Counted from the first letter of the stretch, positions 25,391 through 40,300 are shown. The stretch: DNA of 64,000 nt from Symbiodinium natans (GCA_905221605.1 CAJNDS010002257.1:991422-1055421); one strand, 5' to 3'. Notes: generated by a model not told the origin, from the letters alone. Translations and numbers: made by a program.

Positions 25391-28300
25391 GAGAGAGCGG
25401 GAAAGGAAGGGAGCAAATCAAGGGAACCCTGAACCCTTAACCCTACCTTCTAAACTCTTAGGGTAGGTACAAAGTACTTTCCATGCTCCCTTTCTATGGG
25501 CCCTGAACTGGGTAGCCCTTAAATACCGCTCATAGACCCTATAAAGCCCAAGGCCCATACTTCAGAGCCCCTTTAAAGAAGGTAAGGGACCATACTAAGG
25601 GACCATGTATCTACCCTCAGATGAAGCCTAAACCCTAAACCCTAAACCCTAAACCCTAAACCCTAAACCCTAAACCCTAAACCCTAAACCCTAAACCCTA
25701 AACCCTAAGAAGCCAACCCTAAATTATTCTACTTCGAACATCCCCACCTTGCTCCTCGATAAAAGGAAAGAGCGGAAACAAGATGTTCAAACAAAGACAC
25801 ATTGATTCAAATACGCTTTCTTAGCTTTTCCTTGCAATTGGGGTTGGGCACTCCAGGAGTCTCTGGTCCAGGGAGTCTCTGATTTGGGCACTCCAGGAGT
25901 TTGTGGGGTTGGGCACTCCAGGGAGTCTCTGGGGTTGGGGAGTCTCTGGGAGTCACCCCACACCGAAGCTATACTCCCCTTAGAACCTTAATAAAAATAA
26001 TATGCTTAATATCCTCTTTGGTTTTATATGAATAAGAATAAAAAATAATTCCCGAGGGGGATATAGGAAGGTGGGGAACCCGGGTTGGCAGCTCTCATGC
26101 TCCATGCTGAAAAAACCATAGCCGTACCAACTTGTAGAGTTTTGCGTGGCAGGTATGGACCTTTCGGCATTGGGTCTAGGGTTTGGGCTTGGAAGTTTAG
26201 GGTTTGGGGTTTGGGGTTTGGGGTTTGGGGCTGGAGGTTTAGGGTTTGGGGTTTAGCGTTTGGGGTTTAGGGTTTCGAGTTTGGGGGGTTTGGGGTTTAG
26301 GGTTTGGGGGTTTAGGGTTTAGGGTCCAGGGTTTCGTGTTTAGGGTCCCCCTAGCCAGTAAGCGGGCAACCTTGTCGGCCACCTCGCGCATGAAGGACTT
26401 GACCTCGGCAAGGCCTCTCGGCGGCGGGGTTGGGGATTCAGGGTTTAGGGTTTAGGGTTTAGGGTTTAGCAAGCATATCCTAGGAATAGAAGGGTACCCT
26501 TTTTGGCTTGAAGGGGCTGATAAATAAGGGGCGACTCTCTGGGTGCTAGTTTCTGTTTCTTTTACGTCCGCCATGCTTGTTGAAGGTTCCTATTTGGATT
26601 TAGGCGTAGGATTGAGGAGGGGGTCGAAATTGGTGTCCCTCTGGGGGAGTGGTGCAACTTTTTTTCGTAATTTGGCGCCGTGAATGCGTTTGTCCTGCGG
26701 CCGTGACCATCCTAGCCTCACACGCCGCTGCCTCCGACACCAGGATGCTAGAAATCGATGCAGCGCTGGACGGCCGCTTGTCGCAACTCCCTAAACCCTG
26801 AGCCCTGAACCCTAAACCCTAAACCCTAGACCCTAAACCCAAGCTTCAAGATGGGGTGAAACGTTCTGCGCTTGAAGGATGCCAGCCAGCAACCCCCAAA
26901 TTGGCGGAGCCAACGAGCTTTGGGACTCGTCGGACCAGCTACTCTCACTATCATGCACGAACGTCCTTGGCAAAGGCATACCGACAATCAGAAGTAGTTG
27001 AAACCCATGCAGTGTCTTAGGGTCAGCGAGGGTTCATGCCCAATGCCAATGCATGAGTCAAAAACAAAATCGAAAATGCCACTCGCCACTCACTATCATA
27101 TGCGAACGTCCTTGGCAGAGGCATACCAACAATCAGAAGAACTCGACCACACATGCACTGTCCTAGGGTGACCGAGGGTTCATAAACAATGCCAATGCAT
27201 GGGTCAAGGACAAAATTGAAACTGCGCCTCACTGTCAGGCGCGAAGATCCTGGGCTGCGGCATACCAACTATCAGAACTATCAGGAGGATTCGAAGCACA
27301 TCATCGAGGGTTCATACCCCATGCCAATGCATGGGTGAAGGACAAAATTGAAACTGCCATCACTATCATGTTCGAACGTCCTTGGCAGAGGCATACCAAC
27401 AATCAGAAGAAATCGAAGCATATGCAGTCTTAGGGTAAGCGAGGGTTCACAGCCACCAATGCCAGTGCATGGGCCAAGGACAAAATTGAAACTGCCACTC
27501 GAGGCTCTAGAAGGACAGGCAGAATGCCACCTTCCACTCACATGGATTAGCACCAGCAAGCACGAGGCTTCTCAACAACAAGCCTATCTGCACTCTTGGG
27601 GATCAGTGCTTTTTGCAGGTGCCCACACCCACGAACAGCATGCCGATGCTGACCGTGGGGTGTTGTGTGCTCGTACTTTGCCTCCGGCCTCGGGCACGCG
27701 CTGACTACTCAGACTACTCGAGGTGAGTGATCTCGGCCACATTGCCGTCGTGGTCCCGCAAGTTCCTGTCAGCACCAGCTTCCAGCAGCAAATGCACGAT
27801 CTCAGCGTGGGCGTTGCCAGCGGCGTGCATTAGAGCGGTTTTGCCGTCGAAGTCCTGCAAGTTGATTTTGACACCTGCTTCCAGCAGCAAACGGACCATC
27901 TCAATGTGGCCCCGGGCACACGCGTGCATGAGAGCCGTCTTTTCGCTGGTAGCACCGTCCTGCCAGTTCTTGTCGGCCCCTCCGTCAAGCAGAGCGCGGG
28001 CCACTTCAACATGGCCTTTCTTGGCGGCGTACATCACGAACTCTTCTGTAGCACGGCGTTCCAGGTCTGGCCTGCCCAATGTGGGGTGCACCACTAGCTG
28101 CCACTCACTCGTTTTCAGAGGCATGCCAGGAAGCTCCTCGAAGCCGCTCTCAGACTCAAAAAGCCGTTGAAAGCACATTGGGTAGTGATACCGAGTGCGC
28201 AAGTGGCTCTTTACGTCCACCACATCCCAGAAAGTCTCCTTGGGCTCGGCCGCAAGCTCTTCCCCGGAAATTCGGCTCCACACCCGCAGCATGGCACTGG

Positions 28301-31300
28301 CATCTACTGAAGATTGCTCAATATAGCCTGGGCCCTGCTAGCTCGGCCAAATCCCAGCGGACCAGGAGTTGCACCACCCTTGAGCGTTGCCTTCCTGTGT
28401 TAGAGTAGGGCTTGAGGTGGATCACGAAACTTTAGACCCTTAAAACCCTAAACCCTAAACCCTAAACCCTAAACCCTAAACCCTAAACCCTAAACCCTAA
28501 ACCCTAAACCCTAAACCCTAAGCTGCAGTACCCTCCCAAAACCCCCCCACAAGCGCATCCCGAAGCTCTCTAGCGTGGACGTGGCGCTCCCCCCGCCTTC
28601 ATGGCCTTGCGATGTCTGGGTAGCCACCTTTCAAGGAGGGGTTTAGGGTTTAGGGTTTAGGGTTTAGGGTTTCGGGTTTAGGGTTTAGGGTTTATTTGGG
28701 GCATCAGGGTTTTCAGGAGACTGCGGGCTTCTAGGTTTCGAATGTCGAAGGCTGCCGGCTTTGAGGGTGGGAGCTGCAGGCAGCAGACTTAGCCCTAAAC
28801 CCTAAACCCTAAACCCTAAACCCTAAACCCTAAACCCTAAACCCTAAACCCTACAACCCAAACCCTAGGGCAGCAAGTGGCGCCAAGGGCAGCTGTGGTG
28901 GCGGCCTGTGCTACGGGTCGCTCGCCATGGTGGGCATTGTTCAGGATCTTGTGGAGCCAGTTCTCTCCCTAAACCCTAAACCCTAAACCCCAAATCCTAA
29001 ACCCTAAACCCTAAACCCCAAACCCTAAACCCTAAACTCCCCATGGACCGGCGAGCGACAAACGGCGCAAGCTCCTTAGCGCAGACGTCCGACCGGCCCT
29101 CGGTGTGCACCCCATCCTCAGGAAACCTGGCTGCCGTCCCTGAGGCATTGCTCAGGCCCTTTTCAGGGTTTAGGGTTTAGGGTTGAGGGTTGAGGGTTGA
29201 GGGTTTAGGGTTTAGGGTTCAGGGTTTAGGGTTTAGGGCCTGCTGAGGCCTCTTCTTCACTCCAACAAGGGCTTCCATGTTCTCCGCATGTCGCAAGAGC
29301 CTGTACACTGCCCTGTGTCATTTAGGGTTTAGGGTTTAGGGTTTAGGGTTTAGGGTTTAGGGTTTAGGGTTTAGGGTTTAGGGTTTAGGGTTTAGGGTTT
29401 AGGGTTTAGGGTTTAGGGTTTAGGGTTTAGGGTGGGTTTAGGTTGCGGTTCAGAGTGGGTTTAGGTTTCAGGGTATAAGGTTCAGGGTTTTTGTCAACCA
29501 CTGAGCACTACTTGCCTAAACTGAGACTCCACTCAGCCTACTTCGTGCCCCCCCAATGAAACGACAGCAAACTCAACTCATCAAATAACCACCATGTGCC
29601 CACTTGTGTCCGACGCTTGACCAACAAACTTCCTCCCCACCCCCCACCGCCGAGAGAAAACCCTCTGGTGCTGCACACACCCCAAAACCCTCAACAAAAA
29701 CACCAAACCTCAAAACCCCAAAGCCCCAAACCACCCAAAAAACACATGAAAAAGAACAAGAAACAAAAGCCCTAAACCCTAAACCCTAAACCCTAAACCC
29801 CCAAACCCCACAGGGTGTTTGGGGCCGAGGCCTTCTCCACCCGCACGTCCAGGCGTTGGCAGGAGTCTTGGAGCAGCCTCTCTTAGGACCCAGAAGCTCT
29901 TAAGGGGAAGGAGCGAACCCAACAATGTATGTAACCCCCATATACACCTTACATAGTCCCTTTGTACCTAAGTACAGCCCCTAAATAAGCCCCTAAACCC
30001 TAAACCCAAAACCCTAAACCCTAAACCCTAAACCAGGTCCCTTGTAAGGGGTCCCGTGAAGCTCGAAGCCCTGAGAGCACTAAGGGCTTCGCACGCAGGC
30101 TACGGCTGCCTTTACGGGTAGGGTAGAGTTTAGGGCTTGTGTTTCGTGGGTTTAGGGTTTGGGGGGTTTAGGGTTTAGGGTTTGGGGTTTAGGGTTTCGG
30201 GTTTAGGGTTTAGGGTTCAGGGTTTAGGGGAAAAAGTCTCGCTCTCCCAAAGGAACCTCAAGCCCAAACACCGAACCCCGGGCTTGCAGTAGGTGATGGA
30301 CGTCGCTTGCCCAGACCCCTCGAAGGCTCCAAAGAGTCCTTTAAAGGTTCCCCTTCATATACGCTTTATCGTCCTTACACTATGTTTAGGATCTTTGAAA
30401 AGGGTCCCCAAAACACAAGATTAACAACCTTAAGGGTTCCTAAGAATGAAGCAATAGTAGGGTTTAGGGTTTAGGGCTTAGTAAGGGGGTTCAAGCGGGT
30501 ATGTACCCAAGATTCCCTAATACCCCCCTCCCACTACGGAGCTTAAGTTTTTCCAGGTACCTAACTCCCATGAACCCCCTCCCTTTAGAACCCAGAACCC
30601 GGTAGGGTTTAGGGTCCTACCCCCCCCCCCCCGCCCCTACCCCCCCCCCCTACCCCCCCCCCCAACCCTACCCCCCCCCCCTCCCTTCCCCCCTCTCCCC
30701 CCCCCCCCACCCCCCCACCCAACCCAATCCACCAAACCCCAATCCCCTTAAACTGGTTCTCCTGCAGGGTCGGCGGCTTGAGCCGGAGGCTCTTAAATTT
30801 GGGGGCTCTACTTTTTGGATCCTGTCAGGGGTCTGGGCGGTCCTTGTCCAGTCTAATTAAGGTTTATGGTTCAGGGATCCGGGCCTGATAAAGACACTCT
30901 CCCCCCCCCCCCCCGGCAAAAAAAGGGAAAAAAAACAGCTGGAGAACCGCCCTTTGTTGGATAGGTCTGATCACACCGTAAATGGGATGCAACATCTTCA
31001 ACACCCTAAACCCTAAACCCTAAACACTCAAAAACCCCTTCTGCACGGGCCGGCCCAAGGGTTAATCCGAATTCAAACTGAAGGCAACGAAGCCCCATTC
31101 AGAGAGGACCTTTTCTAAGTGGGCCGCAAATATTCTTGAGACATGATCCTCTTTAACCCAATAAGGGAAAGTATTAAAATGCCCCAAAGGCCGAACTAGT
31201 TTTACATAGGAAGGGTCGCAGAAGGGGAGACATCACAGAACGAGCGCGCCCTTGAATTCGCACTGGTAAGGATCTGTTGAAGATGTCCCGCGCACAAGAG

Positions 31301-34300
31301 GACGAGCCGATCAGAGAAGGCCAAGACAGTTATTCAATGGCTTAAGACAGTAAACCTGAAAATGAAAGCCTAAACCTTGAACCCTATAAACTCCGCAAAC
31401 CTTAAGCTGAAACCCTAAACCTTGAACCCTGTAAAGTCTAAACCCTACAGCAGAACCCTAAGCCACAAAGCCCCAGAGCCTTGTGGAGGATTGGCACTGT
31501 TCCAGCTGCGCTTGGAGACCTTTACGAAGAGTATTGAAGGAATTAAAGGCCTCCAGTTGGGATGTTCCCCCTTATACTAACAGTTCTTAATCGGGATGAT
31601 AATTGGGGGGGGCGTCCTAAGCTTGGAGTTTAGGGCGGAATTGCCTGCGTTGAAGAGAACCACGAGGATTTCGGGCACACATGCACAGATCTCTTCAAAA
31701 CCAATTTTGGGACCCTAAACCTGGGAAAATGTTGATTCCTAGTTCCGTGTGTAATAAAACCAAGGTGGGGCCCTCAGTTCGAGATATGCCCCCTCAAAAC
31801 ACAAGGGCCCTAAGACGAAACCCAGAACCTATTCCCGCCCGCGCTGCTCGCACATGCATGATGCGAAAAAAACCCCTTGTCCAGGGCCCCTATAAATTCC
31901 AAAATTTGAGGCCACGACAAAATCCAGACTCGCCAATAGAAAGCGATGCCATTTCCTGAACCCTGAAGCAAAGTTCTCAACCCTGGTCTTTGAAGCCTAA
32001 ACCGAAACCTAAACCTAAACCCTGAACCCTAAAACCCTAAACTCGAAAGCCCTAAACCCCAAGCCCCAAACCCCAAACCCTAAACCCCAAACCCTAAACC
32101 CCAAACCCCAAACCCTACCCCCCCAAACCCTAAACCCATACACTCCAAACCCTCGCCCCGCCTTTCCGTGCCTCCGTGAGCTCTGTGGCGCCTCTGGTGA
32201 GCTCGACGAGCTGCGCCGACCGCTCGGCGTCGGCGACGCGCAAGGCCTCTCAAACCCTAAACCCTAAACCCTAAACCCTAAACCCTAAAACCCTAAACTC
32301 TCCAAGCCTTCGCTCCTCACAACCTTGCCTCGAGTCTTGCAGCCGTGTCGGAGGCGCGGCGCTCCACCCGCTCCTGGTTCAGGGATTAGGGGGGTTTAGG
32401 GTTTAGGGTTTAGGGTTTAGGGTTTAGGATTTAGGCGAGTTTGATTTAGGGTCTAGGGGTTTAGGGCTTCGGAATCAGGACTTGGGATGTTAGGTTATAT
32501 GGCTTAGGGTTTGGGACTTCGGCTGACAAGCATCATGAGCATGTCGGACTTTTTGGGATGGGGGTTGCAGAGTGGTTGGGTTTTGGGCTCAGGGCTTCTC
32601 AGCCGTAGCGTCAACCTGGTTCAGGAGGTTGGCAGCATCCAGGGACCATAGGTCTTGCAGCCTACTTCTGATCCTTGAGATGCTTCATACACTGGCGTTC
32701 CCTAAACTCTGGTGACTCTTGGGAGCCTTGTATGCAGGGTGCCTGGTGGGGGGGGGGGGGGGGGGGGGCAAGGAGCTGACCCCGAACCTCAAGCCCAATG
32801 TCTCCAACTTACGACAAGCTACCATAGTAGGGCTGCACAGCAAACATTATAAGGTAACTTGCTTTCAATTTCTTCGCGTAGAGCCCATAGTACAGCCTGT
32901 TTAGGTTTTTGAGGCAGCACAACCTTTCCAAACAAGCAGATAAGAGCACGCCTGGGCGTCGCAGCAAAAACCCCAGGCCCAACGCCTGACTCCCTGAAAA
33001 CCTCAAACCCCCTACCTTTGGAGTAGACCCTGGAAAAAACCCGAAGAAAGCCAAAGCCCTAAACCCCAAAAACACTAAAACGTTCAACCCCAAAACACCC
33101 AAAACCCCAAAACCCTAAAACACAAAAACCCTAAACCCCCCAAACCTCCTAAACCCTCCCAACTCCCCAAAACCCCTCAAGCCCTAAAACCGCAAAACTC
33201 CTAAAGCACTAAATCCCAAGCCACTACTTGCTTAAGAAACCCCCCCAAAAAAGAAACAGCATAAACATACTCTTCCTTCTGACATTAATACAGGGAATAG
33301 TATCTTTAGTTTGTTGGGGGGTTCTTAAGCAGATAGAACGTAGCAAGAACGCCACCCAACCTAAACCCTAAACCCCAAACCCAAAACACTAAACCCAAGA
33401 ACGAAACCTAACCCTAAACCCGAAACCCTAAACCCCAAACCCTAAACCCTAAGCCCTGAAACCCTAAGCCCTAAACCCTGAACCCTGAACCCTAAACCCT
33501 AAACCCAACTCCGGTCCTTGAGCTCATCCTGCTGCGCCGCCACCTTGTCTGCGGCCTCTCGGGCTGCCACCTGGTTCGTGTGTAGGGTTTAGGGTTTAGG
33601 GTTTCGGGTTTGGGGTTTAGGGTTTAGGGTTTAGGGTTTAGGGTTTAGGGTTTAGGGCTTAGGGTTTAGGGTTTAGGGTTTGGGGTTCAGAGATTTAGGG
33701 ATGTCGGTTTCAGATTTGTTTGGGATTGTAGCTGTTAACTAGGGAATATACCTTCAACAGTCGAGAAGAACTAACAGAATGGTCCTGACTATGGTTTCGG
33801 TTTGGGGTTAAGGGTTTGCAGTTGCAGGGACGGGGTGTGGGGTGGAAGCTAGAGATCGTTAGGGTTTAGGGTTTAGGGTTTAGGGTTTAGGGTTTAGGGT
33901 CTAGGGTCTAGGGTTTAGGGTTTAGGGCTTTTCAGTGCTAAGCTGTTTTCTGCCGCCGGCTCACTGCAATCCAAGGATTTGAGTCTTTGAGCCCTTGATA
34001 CAACCCCGCAACCCTGAACTCCCAAGACCCCTGGGAGGATCAAATAGTTTTAACCCTAAGCCCTAAACCCTAAACCCTAAACCCTAAACCCTAAACCCTA
34101 AACCCTAAACCCTAAACCCTAAACCCTAAACCCTAAACCCTAAACTTACCCTAAACCGTTACACTACTCTTGGGTCATTCTTGGAACCCTTCAAGGGAGC
34201 TGCTTTTTGGATCCTGCCAGGCGTCTGGGTCTAACCCTTAAACCTCAAACCCCAAGCCCTACAACCCTAAAACCCTCAAAACCTCAGCACAAAAACCCTA

Positions 34301-34332
34301 AAACCCTAAACCCCTAAACCCTAAACCTTCAC

Positions 34333-34380
<48 letters not shown>

Positions 34381-37300
34381 ACCCTAAACCCTAAACCCTA
34401 AACCCTAAACCCACGCAGCCGTGCCGGCGGGGCCTTCAACTCGGCAAGGCCTCCGAAGCGCAAGAGGCGCTGTGACGTGGTGTAGGGTTTAGGGTTTAGG
34501 GTTTAAGGTTTAGGGTTTAGGGTTTATAGGGTTTAGGGTTTATAGGGTTTAGGCTTTAGGGCTTCGGGTTTAGGGTTTCGGGTTGAGGGTTTAGGGTTGA
34601 TTGATGGTTTGAGGGCTTTGTGTTGGTTGAGGGGTTTAGGGCTTAGGGTTTGAGGTTTTAAGGATTAAAGGTTCAAGGGTTTGCGTTTAGGCAAGTTTAT
34701 GGGTTGTATATAACTTATAGGTTATAAGGCGGCTGCCGCGGTTGCCCGGTTTCGGTCTGATTGTGGGGTTTTGGGAGGTGATAACTTTTCATAGGTCCAG
34801 AGCTTGTAGTGGTTGTAGCTTTTGAAAGGAGCTGGAGCCTCGGTCAGAAAGATTCGTTCGAAGGATTACATAGGGGCTGAATACCCTTGCCCCAGAAAGA
34901 TTATGCTCTGAAATAAGTAGGTTTCCATATAACCAAAAAGGCTCAAGCGCGACCTGTGCAAGCATGTCCCAAAAAGGTTAAAGCTTACCTACCCAGTCCC
35001 TAAGATTGGGGTTTAGGATGTCTTGCCCAGGGATACCTTCGTGCATGCTGCAGGTCCGAGCCCGAAGCCGCAAAACAGGAGAAAATGGAAAGCGGTTTGG
35101 CTTGGAGTTCTATGCTTGACCCTAAACCCTAAACCCTGAACTCTAAACCCTGAACCCTAGACCCTGCCTAGACCCTAGACCCTAAACCGAAGCGCATGGG
35201 CTCTTGAAAACGCAGAGCTGGGGCCATTGGCTCTGCCTTGTGTTGGGGTGAGACGCCCAACAGTAACCCCAAACCCAACCCCAAACACCGCAAAACAGCC
35301 AGAACACCTAAAGACACGGAAGAAAAAAACCAAAACGCACCCCTCCCCAAAAAACATATAAAGTAATAGTTAGTAAGGCTCCCCAAGCCCTGAACCCTGA
35401 AACCTAAGCCCTCAACCCTAAACCCTAAACACTTCATAAACCTTAGCCCTAAACCCTAAACCCTAAACCCTAAACCCTAAACCCTAAACCCTAAACCCTA
35501 AACCCTAAACCCTAAACCCTAAACCCTAAACCCTAAACCCTAAACCCCAAACCCTCCAGCCCCCGCCTTCCGTGGCCTGGGAGGCCTGGGCCGCGAGCCG
35601 TTCGGCTCGGAGCTCCGCGCGCTGGAGCGCCTCCTCCAGCTGCCTCTGGGATCTTCGGGTTTAGGGTTTAGGGCTAGGGTTTAGGGTTTAGGGTTTAGGG
35701 TTTAGGGTTTCGGGTTTCGGGTTTAGGGTACGGGGGCAACCGAAAGGGAACAGGGAAAGAAACCAACCCTCAACAGTTGCCTATATGGATTTCCCAGATC
35801 GAACCAGAAACAAGAACACCCACCCCTACGGGGACAGGATAAGGGAGAAGGGACGGGACTACTCCAACCCGTTAAACCCAACCCCAGGCGTACGTACTTT
35901 TTCAACAAAAGCTGACGGCTCTTGGCCATCTTGAGCCAAACAAGATTTCCGGGTTCATTGACCCTTCCAACCCCCAACACTAACTCTTTTCTACAATACC
36001 AGTTGCAGCTCCGCACTCCCCCTGTCCTAGGATTTCCTAGGACACATTGGAGGTGCAGATCTCTTGGCCAAAAACTGCCATTAAGGCAGCAGCCAGCTGC
36101 TTGAAATGCACAATATGGTTTTACGTCATCCAGGACGAACTTATAGCACATTGGCTAACCCACTAACCACAGAGAATCTTTTTCCACCATGATCCTCTTA
36201 TCATTGAAGACTCTTCGGCCTTCTTTACCACAAACCGTGGTCTTCGCTACGCGAAAAACTACTGACTTCTACTATCAGGGATTTCCATACCCTTAATAGT
36301 AACCACCACATTGTCAGCACATTGGCTGTTCCAGCGCACCTGTCTCCAGAAAGAGAAAAACCATGCCTTCATCCATACCATCCAATCACTTCTTTTTCCG
36401 ATTGTTGGCAATTTTGAGGTGAAGTTGCAGCAGTATATACTCCAGGCCCGAAACTGTAAGAACAGGATCCTGTACGCACCTTTGAATTGAGGATACCAAT
36501 CCTTCTCTCTTTGCGTCCTCAATCGCTTGGCAAGATTGACCCAGCTCCGCATTCACAGTGGTAGACGCTGGTGCATCCGCATCAGATGGACGATCCTTTT
36601 CCTCAGGACCTTGCACCATTACCACCTCTTCCTTTTTGGGACTCTGACTTTTCTCCTTCTTCTTTGTCTTTCCACCGACATTTGACTTTGTGCGCATTTT
36701 CGAGGCTTTTTCCACTGCAGAGACCACCACATTGGATGATGATCCACCCTTCTCAATGATCGCCGGCATCTTCTTCGGCTTTGGAACCATGAGAGTGTAA
36801 GGATCTTCGATAGCTGCAGCTTTCCTCTTCTTTTTTACCTTTTTCATCTCCTCCTCAACGGCAACCTCCGTCTCCGAAGTCTCAACCACTTCTTTTTCTG
36901 CAGGAATATCCTTGCTGAACTCCCTTTCTAGGGACCTCTTTTTGCCCCTTTTTGGAATCTTTCTCTTCTCCCAAATTGGCTCGCTCGTACCATATCCTCA
37001 GGTCATTGACCCATTCTTCCACCTCCGCGAGCGAAACATCATACGACTTCACTACTTCGTGAAGTTCCAGCACGGTCAACATACCAGTGGTCCACGAAAC
37101 CCATTCTTGATCCATCTGGTCAGTATCTCCATTGAACTTCAGGAGTTTGAACAATGGGTCCGCCTCTGCTCGAGCCAAATCTGGCTTGCCATCGGACAGA
37201 AATGAAATCGCCTCCATCAACAGTTCCGTCATTTTGGTATCATCGTCATAAACCATAAAATCCTCCTCATCATCATCGAACTGTTCAGGAGAGATCTCCT

Positions 37301-40300
37301 TTTCTTCACCTTTTGCACCAGAACTTCTCCTTGGACCATCCCTTGGGGGCGTCCTTGGAGACCTTGGCCTCTGTTCATCCAGCGGAACACCATGCTCGAA
37401 GACACACCTGTCACCATAACGACACTTCCCAGACCGAGCAAACTGGATGCACCTCACACCAGTTGCATCATGCGAGAACTCACACTCCTTTCCAGCGAAG
37501 CAGGGTCTCCCCGCCACATAGTATTTGCACCAATACGAATGTAGCACCACATCATCTTCTGAATGGATGAATTTGCAGTCTTCACCAAATTTGCAGCGAT
37601 CTTTCCCCTTGCTGAACCAATAGCAGAAGCCTTTCTTCCTCTTCTCCAAGCGCTCTGCCTCGTACCGGTCCATCTCTGCTCTACATGAACATTGCCATGT
37701 ACCTGGAAACTGCTCCCCTCACCCAAGGTGCTATCAGTATTTGATGCTTGGAGTACAGCTGGAAAACCTGGCCTTGGTCCTACCACCTTCATGATTGGTT
37801 TTCCGCCAGCTCCTGAGCCATGCCGAGACGATCCAAAAACATTGAACATTTTCAGGAAGGCCTTTCTAGCGCCGATCTTCTGCACCCTTTTGATTGGACG
37901 TTTCATTGCTCCAACTTTGCATCCAGATGCGTTCAAACGACACAACCTCCTATACCCAGCTCTATATCCCTTCTTCCAAAGAGCCATAAGAATTTTAGAG
38001 GCAGTAACATTCTCCACCTCTACCTTTTCCAACGGTCCCTCACTTCCCGGAACAAACCCATCCAACCCATCCATATCTGAAGACCTTTCCATCTTTTTTG
38101 ACACCACTTCGTCGAGGTAGTCTTCCGAGATCCAGGGTAAGTTCCTCTTAGAGGAAGGATTGTCACCATTGTTTGGTCCTTCACCAGGATACCCTTTTGT
38201 GCTGTCAAAGATCTTACCAGTAGTGCGGTCCTGCGTAGAGAAATTGGAAGCAACGCGGGAGTACACTGACCACAAGAAAATCCTTGTGTCCGCCAGTCTT
38301 GATGACCCTCTGGATGTCTCCTCTTCCGGAGAAACTTCTGGCGCTTTGCCATCCCTTCCAGTGTCACCAATTGTCTCACCTCCAGCATCTTCAATGGGGA
38401 CAAGGGATTCATTGTTCCCTTGATCAAGTACCGCATCCTCCGGTCCAAGAACTTCCAGCACCGCTGTCGAAGGATCCACTTCTTCATCAGCATCGTCGTC
38501 CATCCTTCTCCAGAGAACCTCCAATTGATCAGCGCAAGTCGCCGCCTGAAGGAACTCCATCAACTGGGCCCTCCCGCGCTGCCAGAGAAATTCCGAAACC
38601 ATCACTGACCCTTGGGCTCCGAGGGTAAGGAACGGATGAACCAATTTGGCTACCCTCGCCATAAGTTCAATGTGAACTTCCATGCCTGGACTGCGACTCC
38701 AATCATAGGCAATTGCCTCCATAGCAGTTCCAAACTTATCAGTATTTTTGAATTCCCCTTCCAGACCAGGAGATAACAATGCACCCATCACCGAAAGAGG
38801 ATAATTTCCCACCGCCGGCAAGCACGGATTGTCATGGAACGAATGATGCAAATCACAATAGTATCCTTGATCTCTCCTTTGAAAAAGGAGTGCTCCAGTC
38901 CCTAGCTGGGCATTCATTTCATCCACTTGAACCATTTCAGCACATATCCTCTGTGCCGTAGCCGCTATTGCTGGCCAGATAGTACGATCGGTCAGACCGC
39001 GACGCATAACCCAATCAGTTGTTGGCGACTGAATCAGCGTTCCTGGATCATACACCATAACCACCATCGCACCATCACCCATTGACTGATCAGCATCGTC
39101 CTCCAGTGCCAGGTTCTCATCCTGTTCGCTTGCACCCTCGGATGACATGCTAATAACCAAATTTCGATCCATCTTATTGGACCCCTTTTGGCAGTCTCTT
39201 TGCCCCACAGGCAACTTGCCAACAGCAACCTTCCAATAAATCCGAGTCAGAAGACCTTTAACCAGCAATTGCTGAAGGTCATTCTTCACCGGACAAACAT
39301 CCAATATCTTCGCACCATCACCACGGAGTTCATTGCTCCCACCTTCTCCTTCTTTTTGGTCAGTCTCCTCGCCAGAAATTTGCACTGCTCCTTCCAGCGC
39401 CGTCTCCTGTCCAGCCACTTCTTGCCCAGGAAGAACTTGAGCGCTTTCAGATACATTCACCTGTCCAGCAACACCTTGCCCAGGTAAAACCTCATCCGTG
39501 GAGCCCACCGCCAGCGAACCAACTATAACTGAGCCATCCCTTGCTCTTTTTTGAGACTGTTCAGTTCGACGAGAAGGTTGTGGTAGCGAAAAAACTTGAG
39601 AAGTCACTTCTTGGCGGGTCTCCCCCCGCGACGCTTTGTCGCGCCCTTCGCCAAGGTGAACCGATTTTTTCTGCCCATCATTGGGGCCTGAAGAACCACC
39701 CAGCGGAACATTGCCACGAATCGCAGTTCTCTGTGAATCCCTTTCTTGCAAAAAGATTTCCCTCATGCGTTGCGCGGCATTGGTCTCCTCCTCGCTTGAA
39801 TCGCTTGAGGAAGCGGCATAAGAGACCAAAGCCTCCGCCTGATCATCATCATCCACCACATCTGCCCACGCTCTGCTGAACCGATACGACAACCCACCAC
39901 GAGGCTTCAGTTCCAGTGGCTTTGGCTTTTCCACCACTTCCGCCGGTTGCACTCGTCGTTGTGAACGAGAGCGTGGCACCTGTCGCACCTGTTTTTTATA
40001 CAGCAAGGGCCTTCCCCTTCTTACAGGGTTTGATCTTGACCGATACTTTTTTGTTGGCGGGTTCACCGGCGGCATTCCAACTCCCACCAACTGTAGCTTC
40101 TGTACGCACAGCGGAGACCTCTGCGCAAGCGTCCAAGCGTCACGGTACCTGACCTTATCAAAAAGCTCCCGATAGGAGCCTCTCGGCATTGTTTTTGCAC
40201 CGGAGCCTTCAGCTTCACGCACCTGAGTGAGGGTTCGCACCGCCTCTCTTCCAGTTCCCTTGCTCCCAGAAGATTGTTGTACCCGTACAGATGCATCGGA

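Noticed and set aside
29041-29165. Island with exon-like flanks between exons 29832 and 28606
   Set aside because: Array polarity fits an exon, but no reading gives both valid splice sites and the required 0/0 phase with class similarity.
32590-32680. Possible 72-bp D-class exon (LQDLWSLDAANLLNQ)
   Set aside because: The peptide looks helical and the length is tempting, but the acceptor would not be AG in the needed phase and the flanks are not the usual arrays.
37454-37679. Last about 75 codons of the 2,256-codon frame
   Set aside because: This stretch is the out-of-frame shadow of the CCCH zinc-finger frame, so I do not count it as real protein.
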